Part shown: one piece after another, positions 11,301 through 22,123 of the stretch
Layout of the letters: the number at the start of each line of letters is the position of its first letter
How positions within the stretch are numbered: the stretch's first letter is position 1
Source: Phallusia mammillata
Lineage: Eukaryota; Chordata; Ascidiacea; Phlebobranchia; Ascidiidae
Assembly: GCA_003260075.1 (NCBI GenBank)
Contig: QLIY01000185.1
Coordinates: forward strand, 141,751-205,750
Direction: 5' to 3'
Length of the DNA: 64,000 bases
Program-made: the position numbers and the translations under genes
The notes under the pieces: generated by a model
The model's database searches: none
The model's input: the letters and a program-made list of their open reading frames with translations, nothing else
What the model was told of the DNA's origin: nothing

Positions 11301-13150
11301 TGAACAACTACCCTGGGTTTAATAGCTACCAACAGTATTGGGGCATGGCAAACCAATACGGCATGGGGTATAGACAAACCTATGGCATGTCACCCTATGA
11401 TGAGTCATACAGAAACTCACCAAGGAGTCATGAGGTTCCTCCTCCTCCAGGCGAGGACTCTGCTCCTCCACCTCCTGCTGATGAAGATGTCAAGCCTCCG
11501 CTCCCTCCTGTGCCTCCTGCAGATGCGAAAGAACCTATACCTCCTCCTCCACCCCCGCCGCCACCCAGCGACGTAAATGTGGATGATGGAATTGAGATGG
11601 AAATCAGTGATGTTGAGGACTCTGAAGACTCAAACAGCGGTAAGATTTAAATCAAGTTTGGTGGCAATGTAATTTAACAAATTTTTTCGTTCAACTGGTG
11701 TGATGCCAAACAACATACACATTTGGGAATATTATACACGGACTTGAAAAGTAATTTATTCATAAACATTACTGCCAAGGTGCTGGTGTATATAGAATAC
11801 ATCGTTCAGACGTTTCAACAACCTACACTGATGATGACAACAGAGATTGTTGAAACGTCTGAACGATGTATTCTATATACACCAGCACCTTGGCAGTAAT
11901 GTTTATGAATAAATTACTTTTCANAATACACATTGTTTTTCAAGAACTTTTTGCTGCAAATTTATTTTAGAGAAAAACACCCTGTTCAGTATTTTAAATG
12001 TAATTTAAGGTTGAAAGTTTTTGTGTAATTGGACAAATTTTTGTGCTAACAAGTGAAATATTTTTCCAGCTATAATCAATGTGCAAGCAACGGGCGAACT
12101 GCAAAGAGGCCCAGTGGAGTACAATTCACTCTCAAGTGGTCCTCTGCTTATGGCTAGGCCCACAACATCATTAAACAAACCACTGGATGTGCTAACATCA
12201 AATGTCCAACCAACCACTTTTGAAAAATTCAAGAAAACTAAAAAGGTAAACATTATACAGGATATATTACACTCTTAAAACTGGGGATTTTTTCCAAATT
12301 TTAGTTAGAATAACTTTGTAAACATTTGTACTGTGAAAGGTTGCATATATGTTTTGCCAATTGTTTCAAGGCGAAAAAAGACAAGAGTGCTGTAAAAAAG
12401 CCTCCACGCGAAATGGTAGGAATGGTTGCTAAGTGGCAGAAAGCAAAGAAAGAGATTGAAGAAGAGGAAAAGAGATTGATTATGGAAAGTGAAGAGGAAC
12501 TGAACAAAGAAATGAACCCAAAGTACAGAATTCACAAATGGAAGGAGCAACAGTTGCAGAGGTATAAAGCCATGGTTCATGATATGTCATTTTTTCCATT
12601 TAACCATTGTTTAAATGAGGGTTGTGTTTACATGAACCTTAGTCACAGTTGGGCCAAATACAGTTACTGTAATCAGATCGCGGGAGACACCTTTATATAA
12701 CACAAGTGATTTTACTTTTTGCATACCAAATATACCTATATTGACTTAACAACTACAAGGAAAATTCGCATTGGATTCTAGCTGCATATTGTCAGCTCGC
12801 AGAAAAACAGCACCATTTTACTACCGGTTGCACACCCGTGGTTTATCTTCAAAATGTTTGGTTTCTGCTTTTATGCCGTCCATTGAAGTGAAAACGAAAC
12901 ATATTTAGGATAAATCTGCGCTAATATCATCAATAGCAATAATAAAAACATGCGTTTCAGGTCTGTGGTTGTTATGTTTTTAGCCTTAGAGTGCAATATA
13001 TTGCAAAATATTTGTGATAGCGTCAAAGTTTATCTAATCAACGACATTTGTGTTTTTTGCAGTGGCAAAGCAGCGACCAACGCAAATTTTGAACCTGTCA
13101 GCGACGACTGGAGAAAACGAGTCAAGCAAAGAAAGAACAAAGTTACGTGA
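5384..13150 (+). CDS. FNBP4: Formin-binding protein 4 (FNBP4) homologue
   Basis: Sixteen exons give 815 residues: 5384-5447, 5776-6060, 6336-6599, 6686-6767, 6825-6910, 6978-7034, 7158-7218 (or its copy 7387-7447), 7520-7576, 7992-8163, 8983-9087 (or copy 9238-9342), 9816-9949, 10344-10471, 11142-11639, 12070-12245, 12371-12561, 13063-13150. Diagnostic features are an N-terminal TGAGLGLLGNYDDSDDE block, WW domain 1 near residues 118-147 (WKQCV..YYWNTDTNEVSW), WW domain 2 near 449-480 (WSCQWD..YKRYFYKNKLSGEMQW), a long polyproline tract near 595-640, and a C-terminal motif (FEPVSDDWRKRVKQRK) typical of FNBP4. WW domains bind proline-rich ligands such as formins; FNBP4 is a nuclear, spliceosome-associated family. 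The start is the Met just before RRKPTLQL. An unpaired acceptor ending at 5334 precedes it. The human protein is longer, about 1,000 residues. Two exons are present twice because of assembly junctions. Confidence 0.9.
7027..7472 (+). repeat. Exon-containing duplicate around poly-G 7243-7252
   Basis: 7027-7242 recurs at 7254-7472 and includes a 61-bp FNBP4 exon. The exon copies differ at four positions, changing three residues (Ala to Asp, Ala to Thr, Leu to Arg). Confidence 0.8.
8588..8820 (+). repeat. Duplicated intron around poly-G 8697-8708
   Basis: 8588-8696 recurs at 8710-8820 with two or three substitutions, inside an FNBP4 intron. Confidence 0.75.
8976..9342 (+). repeat. Duplicated FNBP4 exon with two poly-G junctions
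   Basis: Exon 8983-9087 recurs at 9238-9342 with five substitutions in 105 bases. Between the G runs 9097-9106 and 9222-9231 lies a copy of 9449-9561 from downstream. This is the same copy, downstream piece, copy order as at 1619-1836. Confidence 0.8.
9637..9850 (+). repeat. Duplicated flanks around poly-G 9738-9747
   Basis: 9637-9737 recurs at 9749-9850. The left copy breaks off in the middle of the exon at 9816-9949. Confidence 0.75.
11745..11923. repeat. Perfect 77-bp inverted repeat next to an N
   Basis: Arms 11745-11821 and 11847-11923 are exact reverse complements around a 25-base loop; N follows at 11924. Either a very young fold-back element or an inverted contig end left by the assembler. 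In an FNBP4 intron. Confidence 0.8.
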
Positions 13151-14498
13151 AAGCGTGAACTTGTCAATCAACACCTAGTTACCTCGACATTCCCTCCGAA
13201 GTTGGTGTATGCAAGCGATCTGCGCACCACCGTCGTTAAAAACTAATTCTGTATGGAGAAATGTTTGCCCTTCGCGTACAAAGAAACATTGTTGCTGCAA
13301 AACCGCACGCTGCGCCCTGTGGTGGTCGACGACGCTTTAATCCGGTTTTCGACAGAATTGGATTTGGCACATGGCCTCAAACTACGAAAGATACACTTCA
13401 GTTTGTATGTCGCGAAACTTCGTGTTCTGTACAATGACCGTGAAATCCATACTGTTCCCCAGGCTATTGAAATATTTGTTTTCTCTGTCTGTACACAAAC
13501 CGCAAGACGGCTAGGAAAGGCAATTAAATATTCACTTGGTGTCCTTATTAGCTCGTAAATCACGTTAATTCCAGTTCGCCCGAGGTCGCAATGCAAAACG
13601 CTTTAATATTCCAATGCCATAGATCACGTGACCCTATTCGGATGTGACGCGCCAAGAAGCCCGGTTTGGACAGTTGTATACACTTTTGCTTTGAGCGCCA
13701 CTGGCCAATAAATTTCTATCTCTCGAGACACGAATGTCGAGCTCTGATTTAGCCGGCGTGTTGTGACTAGGCCATGAGCACAGCCTTGCAAGACAGCATA
13801 GCTTACTGCACTGAAGACCGCTATTCGGCGTGTATACCATCTCCCCGACGGGTAACTTTATAAGGTGACGTCTTAGTGTTGCTTGTTGGGATGGAGCTTG
13901 GCGACTTGTTGTTAAAACCTTGCCTCGGTCGGATGGCGGCAGTAAAATCAAGAATAGCCTAACAGGTCGTAGGAAGTTGACAAAGGAAACAGCTGAAAGC
14001 CTTGTCCTTCGTAGTGAGGTTAGCTCTTGAGTAACGGCGATCAGTCAATTGGACACATTACAGCGAAGTTAACGATTGGCTTATTGTGCGGTTTTTATTA
14101 AGGATCGTAAACCGCAAATGGTACCCGAGCGCCGCCTTCATAAAACAAGTCTACCGTTGCGGTCACCTAAAACCTTACGCAAGCAAGCGTACGGGAAGAA
14201 ATGGCTATTATAACGAAGAGCTTTAGTTGTGGTTGATTATCTGAGGGTGCTGTAAGTACCAGCGTGTGTTGAGCTGTATGAAGTGAATGAAAGTACACTG
14301 TATAGATGTAAGCAATAGTGAAAGCGAACGCAACGCTATCCTATTGAATTTGCCGGAATGAGGCATACGACGTGCCAATTTAGAGTGCGCTAGTGTGTGT
14401 GCGTACGTATTACGGTCGCTGGCCAAAGTCTGTCTTTTGTGCAGGTATATCTCTTAGCTGATTAGAAAACGGAATATACTTGCCCCAGGGAACTAAAC
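13151..14498. other. FNBP4 3' UTR and septin upstream region
   Basis: No recognisable gene. AATAAA at 13707-13712 is a candidate polyadenylation signal for FNBP4. An acceptor-like ctttgtgcag ending at 14444 lies 54 bp upstream of the septin ATG and has no visible partner donor. A 101-codon frame at 13253-13558 falls in the probable 3' UTR and resembles nothing I know. Confidence 0.4.
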
Positions 14499-15832
14499 AT
14501 GGCAAAACAACTGGAAAGGCATCGCTCTATCAGAAAGAATGCTCGCATTATAACGCAACTTGCTCCAGGTATGGATAAAAATTAAACGTAACGTGTTCTA
14601 CATATGTGATTTTTTTAATCCTTTCATATTAATTCATAAGATTTACCTGTTTCGCAACTATAAAAATTTGAGTTGTTTACTTCCTTGAACCGGATTTTTA
14701 CACAACCAAATACGTCACAGAGCCGAAGTCACGGTTGAGTGGCGTTACATAGGGTGTGTTTGTCAGTCGGTGCTGCTGCAGAGAATGCAGTTTGAGTTGG
14801 CATTTTAACAAGTTCTAGCAAGTTGCTGCTTATAGCTATTGTGTATTACCTAAACACAGTAGGCACCAATGTTTTTTAGCTCTAAATGAGCAAAAGTTTT
14901 TAATTTAAAACCACGCCATGCGAAGTAAAAATATGTCCAGAAAGACGTGCTTTTGTATTCGTGTAAAAAATAAGCTAACGATTTTAATGCACAACGTTAA
15001 AAGCTGTCTATAAGCCAATGACTAAATAGGCTGCCATCATCGAGTTACAGCATTATTTATTTACAAGTAAAATAAGAAAAGCTTTTCTGTTACTTTTTTT
15101 TTACTGTAAACATTTAATTTTTGCCCACAATTATTATTACAAAACTATTATGTGTAATTGTTGAAAACAGTTACAGTGTATGTTTAAAGCTGTAATAAAA
15201 TAAAGATAAGTTGGAATAAGTATTTCTAAGAAATCAAAGCTTGAAGACCAGATATGTCTGGTAAGTGTATATTAGGTTTTCTGTATTTCGAGAAATAAGA
15301 AATTAAAAATTCATTTCTCGAGAAGCTCGAGAGTTTTATTTTGTCCGATTTTCTAAGAAAAACAAACAACAAATTCTGATTGTACGCTTTTTCGCTTCTA
15401 GTAGCTATCGCCAGTAGTGATCTGGTAGTCAAACCAGCAAAAAACGAAGCAACTGTTATAGATTTAACAGAACTAAGCGTGACTACTGCCTGGGAAAGAT
15501 GAAAGTTTAGCGGCAATGCATATTAAAAATCGTTGTTTCGGGAGCAAAAAAAGAAAATAATGTGCCCATTGCCCAGTGCGCTCTAGGGGCGAGTTGAAAA
15601 AAATGCTTGCAGTTAAATATATATTATATTTGAATTTACCCCAATCTTATCTTAAGAGGCTTTCTTTTTGTTTCATGTGCACCTGAACAGATCCAAAGGT
15701 AAGTTTGGTTTGTTTTCTTCGGTGCTCCAAAGTGACTGACCCAAAAAGCTGTGTTCTCTTTGCGAAATCTCTAGCTCACAGATACCCGGCACTATGTGGC
15801 TGTTTTTGGCACACAAAATTTGATTTTATGTT

Positions 15833-15917
<85 letters not shown>

Positions 15918-18900
15918 GCATGTGTGCTGTAAGGTTTTTTGTAGAATAACCTGCTATTCAGGTAAATTTAGCGGGCTGTTTATGGGTTTTTAGATTTACT
16001 TTCTGTTAACTATTAGTTTACCAATCACAGTGCTACAGTATTTTATTCTTTTCCACTTTTGTACTGTGATGTATGATGTAACATCACAATTTTGTAACAT
16101 GCAAATGTAGACGATAAAGCATGGGTTTCAAATGAATGGCTTTGACATGAAAAGTGCATCTGTGGCAAATTTGCTGTGTTCTAAACAAACAAAAAAGTGG
16201 TGGGCTTAAAAATGGTGACTTGTACCTTTGTGCATATGTACTGCATATTTTTGCAGTAAAAATTAATTTGAAACTTTGTGTTCCACTAAAGCAGGTTTCT
16301 TCTAAAGTTAAAATTTAATCTTAATGTACAGCTTTTACTGATTTTTTTTGTATTTTTTACACTGTTTACTAGTTAGCTTTAGATTGCAACTTTAGTTCTC
16401 TACAGTTCTTTATCCATAATTCATTTAACACACTGCTTCTAACAATCCTGGTAGGTCATCAAAATAAATTCCACATACTTAACCTTGTTTCAATGCCTTG
16501 TTAAAAACTTCTGATTTATTCATAGCAAATATGATAAATCAACTTCTGCTTAGCAACTGTTTCCCAAGTCTTTGTGTTTCTAATACATGCACACAACATG
16601 TGAGATGTATTATAGTTAAAGTTAACAATTGTGTAGTCTTGTGGTCACTGCTTCATATTAGCTTTATGTTTAATTTTCCCCACCCAGTACAATCCATCAG
16701 AAATTCGAAAGAAATATGAGGGTTACTCAAGCCCCACCACAAAAGAGAGAGAAGAGCAACTTAAATTTAAGGTTGGTGTTTCCACAACACTCCTACCAAG
16801 CATCTTGTACATAAAATTAAAACTAAAACCGTCTTTGCGTTATAACATAAGGTGGTGCCGTTAAACACTTTCGATCATTGGCAAATGCTTAAGTGTTCAA
16901 GGTATTATTGTCTAGACACACGCTGAAAGACATAGAAAGCCAGAGTCTGAAACTGAGCAGAAAAAAACCTTTGGGGTAGGAGTATATATGTATACATGTA
17001 CGCTTTCACAATCCAGGACTGCTCATAATGTATATTTGCGCGATGTATAATTCCTACACAACACTGTGTATCTGCAAATATACACAAAAAACCTCATGAC
17101 AATGAAAATTGTCCCCACTTCACTTTCAATCCATGCCAATTTCAAATGTAGTTGATCTGCTTGATTATTGTTGTCATTGCAAGTCTATTAAAAATTCTCA
17201 TTATTGCCACATAAATTAGCGTGTATGTTTAATGCATGTTTTATTTTATTATTATCATCACATTATTATGCTTTGCACCACGAATACAGAAGCATGGTTT
17301 GTTTTGCATTATTTGCATGTCATTTTGCATTTTTCCCATTTTCCGCTTGATCACAATATACACTACTTTCACCATGATGCTTTGAGTGTATAATTTAAAT
17401 TTATTGATGTAATTTGCTATGATTACATGTTCAAATTTTTGGCATATGCAGCATATATTATACTGTGCATGCTTAATCACCTTTGTAATACGATAACTGC
17501 AGTATATATATCAATATTATATTTAACTTGGATATTACATTAAACAGTTTTAAATGTGACACCTCATTCAGTTAGTATGAATGCCAATTTTAAAGTTAAC
17601 TTGTTATGGCAGTTTAACAGTATTAATAAAGATATACACAATTACACCAGTTTATAATCACTGCAAGTGAATCTAACCAAAGCATGCAGGGTATGGCATG
17701 TGACAGAAACCTTTAAATGTGAATAATATATACCCCTGACCTATTTCAGTTTTTTTTCCTTTTTGGACTATCTGCCAGTATAAATTTTCTCCTACGAGTA
17801 ATGCATTTTATATGCTGTTACTTTATACTTTAAATGTTACTTTACAATCAATTTGCCAGTTTACGAATCCTGAGACACCAGGCTATGTTGGGTTTGCCAA
17901 TCTTCCAAACCAAGTCCACAGGAAATCAGTGAAGAAGGGATTTGAATTTACTTTAATGGTTGCTGGTAAGCTACTAAAACCAATAATCAAAAACATGAGC
18001 TAATTTGGCATTTGTATTTACTGTTAAGAGTTTTTTGTCAGTGAAAAAACTTTTTGCACTACTTTGCAAATTTTAATTACATTCTGTGCTTTAGGTGAAT
18101 CTGGATTAGGCAAGTCAACTTTGGTGAACAGTTTGTTTCTCACTGACCTGTACCCAGAGAGGGAAGTACCAGATGCCGATGCTAAAGTCAAGCAAACAGT
18201 TAAAATTGATGCAAGTACGGTTGAAATTGAAGAACGAGGTGTCAAGCTACGTCTAACTGTGGTTGACACCCCAGGTTATGGTGATGCCATAAATTGCTCT
18301 GACTGGTAAGTTGACATTTTTTCGCCTGCTAGCTGTGTTATAGGTATGCTGACATTTAAAGGTATGACCTATAGTCTGCTTTCGTTACTTTTATAAATCT
18401 TATGGGCTGTTTTTTATCGCCTTTAAGTGCTAATACATTTATTTTTCAGTTACAAACCCATTATCCAATACATTGATGACCAGTTTGAGCGATACCTTCA
18501 TGATGAAAGTGGCCTGAATCGAAGACACATAGTTGACAATAGAGTCCACTGTTGCTTTTACTTTGTTTCTTCAACTGGACATGGGTAAGCAAATGCAAAA
18601 ATGTGTGTTTGTGTGGTTTTCCACTGAACTGTTCATTTAATCTCTGATGCTGTAAGTATATTTTTACTACATTTTTTTTTACTTAAACTTTACCGCAGCT
18701 CTTGTATTTCAATACAATAATATATGGTGACATTTATTGTATTACCATACCAAGCTACCATTCTGTATTTCAAATTAGGAAATGTAGAAGGAGTCCAGAC
18801 ATTAATGCAACCTGCTCCTATGTGGATTATACTAATGTATTTGTGTGCATTCTTTGTTCTAGCAAATAGTAAATACTGTGCCTTACTTGTGTAGACTGAA

Positions 18901-21196
18901 GCCACTTGATGTTGAGTTCATGAAAGCCCTACACAACAAAGTAAACATTGTACCAGTTATATCGAAAGCCGACACCCTGACCATGCCCGAGGTGAAGAAA
19001 CTCAAGAAACGAATTTTGGAGGAGATTGCTGTCAATGGAATCCAGATTTATCAACTCCCAGATGCTGATGATGATGAAGATGAAGACTTCAAAGAGCAAA
19101 CTCGTTGTTTGAGGGTAAGTTTTTCGTGAAAATCTTGATCATGTAACAATTTCCCCACAAAAATTTGGTGGGTAATTTTGGATGATAGTGAAAAGTAAAT
19201 ATTGGCCTATACTCTAAAAAATTATCTTAATAAAAAAACATTAATATATGGGGGGGGGGTTGAAAATCTTGATCATGTAACAATTTCCCCACAAAAATTT
19301 GGTGGGTGATTTTGGATGATAGTGAAAAGTAAATGTTGGCCTATACTCTAAAAAATTATCTTAATAAAAAAACATTAATATATATCCACTGTAAGCAACT
19401 TTGCCCTTGTCAAGGTCATGGATAAACTGTAGACAAAAATTAGGTATTAAAAATGTTGTTTGTTTTTTGGAAATTTGGAAATTTCATCTTTGCAGGAGGA
19501 GGTAAAATAAGTTTGTCAACAAAAAATTCTGTTTATTTTCTGTACATTTTTAGTCAGCAACTTCATTTTTTTTGAAGAAAAAATACTGCACAGTATTCCT
19601 TGAAAATTAAAACCTGTTTGACTATCTTTGTGTGAAGTGTGTGATTTTATTTACTGTATTTATGATTTTTGACTGACTTGTAAACATTCAATTCTTTACA
19701 CTTCATTTCTGTGACCAATTTTCAACTGGGGGAATTGGATTTTTAGCACTAGACTGAAAAAAAAAATTGTTTCCTTTAACTTTTTTTTCTCAAGCTCAAG
19801 TTCTATATTTTCGTTTTCAACTTTTCAAAACTTTTGATATTTAGAGCTATAAAATTATATAAAAACAGGAATATTTTTGTAAACAACTTTTGTAATATGT
19901 TGCTACTTTTTGAAAGTATTTAATGTAATCTCATTAACTTAACGCTTACATATGTATATATCATTTTAAAACATACTTGTAAACTCTGCCGTAGGAAAGT
20001 ATCCCCTTTGCTGTTGTGGGCTCCACTCAGATGATTGAGGTCAAAGGCAAGAAGGTCAGGGGTCGTCTCTATCCATGGGGAGTAGTTGAAGTTGAAAACC
20101 CTGACCACTGTGACTTCCTAAAACTGAGAACCATGCTNTTAAAACATACTCGTAAACTCTGCCGTAGGAAAGTATCCCCTTTGCTGTTGTGGGCTCCACT
20201 CAGATGATTGAGGTCAAAGGCAAGAAGGTCAGGGGTCGTCTCTATCCATGGGGAGTAGTTGAAGTTGAAAACCCTGACCACTGTGACTTCCTAAAACTGA
20301 GAACCATGCTCATGTGGGTCAATGACTTGGATTTGTTTTTGTTTGCATTGTGGCTATCCTAAACTGTCCTTGTCTCACAGCACACACATGCAAGATCTTC
20401 AAGAAGTCACACATGACCTTCATTATGAAAACTTTAGGGCAAGACGGCTTCAAGGCAAAGAAGGAGAAGTGCCGTACGTATTTTCCCCAGAAAGAATCTT
20501 GCATATATGTGCATGCATTACTATGTTACTTTACATTACAGGCTGGACGCCAGTGACCGAGCACTTCAAGAAAAAGATGCAGAGGTATTACAATTCATAT
20601 GTGATAAAAAAAAAAAAAATTTCGTGTTTACAATAACTGGAAGGTCCAACATTCTGATGTTCTATAACAGGGATTTGCAAACTTTAATACCAGGTTGGGT
20701 CAAATACAGTTTACAAAAATGTCCTGCTGGCCACAGCTTTGTGTTACGTAAGTTGACGAGCAACTTAAATCACAAAAAATTAATGGCTCGGAACAAAAAA
20801 GAAAATTGCTCTCTGGGACTGTCTCGAAACAGTTCAGCTGGCCACACTTTTGGGCAGTATTTGGCCAGCTGGCCGCTGGTTGCAAACCTCTGTTCAATTC
20901 AATCTCTAGAACATTAGTTTTTGATGTTATTTTTGGCCAACAGTTTGTTTATGCTCATGTATGCAATGTTTCAAAACATTTCTTTCGGGTTTAAAGGTCA
21001 TGCAGTTTTTCTGTGTTTGTGAGGATGTTTGTATTCTCAGCAAAAAAAATGATATCTAAAAAGATAATGTTCAAATTTCAAACTGAACATGATATTTTTA
21101 TGACAGTTGCGCAGAATGCAGCAGATGGTCCAACAGATGCAGGCGCAGATGAAAGCACAAAAAGGGCCTGCAAAAGTAAAGTCACAGGAATTATAA
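14499..21196 (+). CDS. SEPT2: Septin-2 type septin GTPase
   Basis: Eleven coding exons give 401 residues: 14499-14568, 15691-15698, 16688-16771, 17860-17965, 18095-18305, 18450-18584, 18895-19114, 20168-20313 (incomplete copy 19994-20137), 20381-20473, 20542-20584, 21107-21196. The core begins [20 protein letters not shown], with P-loop GESGLGKS (about 90-97), switch DTPGYGDA (about 147), a G4 motif that reads SKAD instead of the usual AKAD, and the septin unique element including [14 protein letters not shown] short C-terminal coiled coil rich in Met and Gln ([14 protein letters not shown]) follows. Near-identity to vertebrate SEPT2 over the G domain supports the assignment to the SEPT2 group. 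Septins polymerise into GTP-binding filaments at the cortex, cleavage furrow and cilium base. The N-terminal about 60 residues before the core are longer than in human SEPT2. Exon 2 is only 8 nt, and skipping it would introduce a stop. Confidence 0.93.
14569..17859 (+). other. Long 5' introns of the septin gene
   Basis: These introns interrupt the N-terminal extension; only the 8-nt and 84-nt exons lie inside. The second contains an 81-base poly-G run at 15835-15915. I see no other gene in the 1.1-kb stretches. Confidence 0.5.
15835..15915 (+). repeat. 81-base poly-G run
   Basis: Longest homopolymer in the window, in a septin intron. No duplicated flanks seen. It gives rise to spurious poly-glycine reading frames. 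Confidence 0.8.
19129..19382 (+). repeat. Duplicated flanks around poly-G 19250-19259
   Basis: 19129-19249 recurs at 19262-19382 almost exactly, immediately after septin exon 7. Confidence 0.75.
19965..20310 (+). repeat. Septin exon 8 duplicated across an N
   Basis: 19965-20137 recurs at 20139-20310 with one substitution, separated by N at 20138. Only the right copy has the donor site, so only one exon is real. Confidence 0.8.
20668..20892. mobile_element. hAT (Charlie-like) non-autonomous element
   Basis: Begins cagggatttgcaaacttt and ends ggttgcaaacctctg, terminal inverted repeats of hAT type. The 8-bp flanks ttctataa and ttcaattc match only in part. In the last septin intron. Confidence 0.5.
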
Positions 21197-21800
21197 GAAG
21201 TCATCTGCTTCCATCATTCCTCACCCTGTGTATTCACCTTAACATGTTACTCTTCACGAGTCTGTTGCAGCGTATGACCAAAATATATTGCCTTTTTTTA
21301 TAACAAGTGTTCGAATGCGGGATTGGTTTGTTTCTGATAGCAAATGTTTCTGTATATATATATATATTACCATGAGCATGTTGTCATTGTCAGTACTCTG
21401 CTTACCTATTATCAAGCCTGTACACAGAAAACTACCCTTTCTACTGGTCCAGGAAGCAACCAAACACCCATGCAGTGCAATCTAACTAGAATATATTTTG
21501 TATGTAATATGTTAATGCAGCTGGCTACAGTACACTGCCATCGGACCAGCGCCTGTGACTATTACAACAACCTGACAAGAAAATACTGTCTGAGAAAATG
21601 ATACTATTTCAAAAATAGACCCTTAGATAAAGCGAATGTCCACAAAGCCGGCTTGCCAATTCGGGTTTGTTTTTTGTTCTTGTGTGGATTATTAACCTCT
21701 TTATAGGCTACTTGCAAGTGTTTTAACCCTTCCATGCCTGCTGCACTCATCTTTGACCACCTTTTTTTCTGAAATCGTTGTTGTGCCTTGTTATTGTGTA

Positions 21801-21810
21801 AATAAATAAA
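21801..21810 (+). terminator. Overlapping AATAAA signals, septin 3' end
   Basis: AATAAATAAA provides two overlapping polyadenylation hexamers about 600 bp after the septin stop. The CWC22 stop codon on the other strand is only 313 bp further right, so the two transcripts converge and may overlap. Confidence 0.5.
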
Positions 21811-22123
21811 CAACTCTCACAAGTTGAATTTATACATTCAATATGGATCCTTCATATGCAATCTCTGTATTTTAAAACCCAAGGCAGTAAAACTGATGTT
21901 TGTATTCAAGAAGCGTTAAAACTCGAAATCCAAAGTTCATTGGGATTTTCAATAAAATCGTGTGTAACCGTGACGATCACAGCGCAAACCATGAATATAT
22001 ACACAACTCGATAATTGATGCAGCAACTTTGAACACCGTAAAAGCTGGCAGGTCACATAGCTTTTTCGTCATTCTCCTCGAACCTATTGAACTGTGAACG
22101 GCTTACAAAAGTTCTTTAATGTT

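Noticed and set aside
13253..13558. 101-codon frame after FNBP4
   Set aside because: Lies between the FNBP4 stop and a poly(A) signal, has no similarity I recognise and no intron signals.
15705..15993. Open frames with poly-glycine in the septin intron
   Set aside because: Produced by the 81-base G run in an intron, with no splice support.
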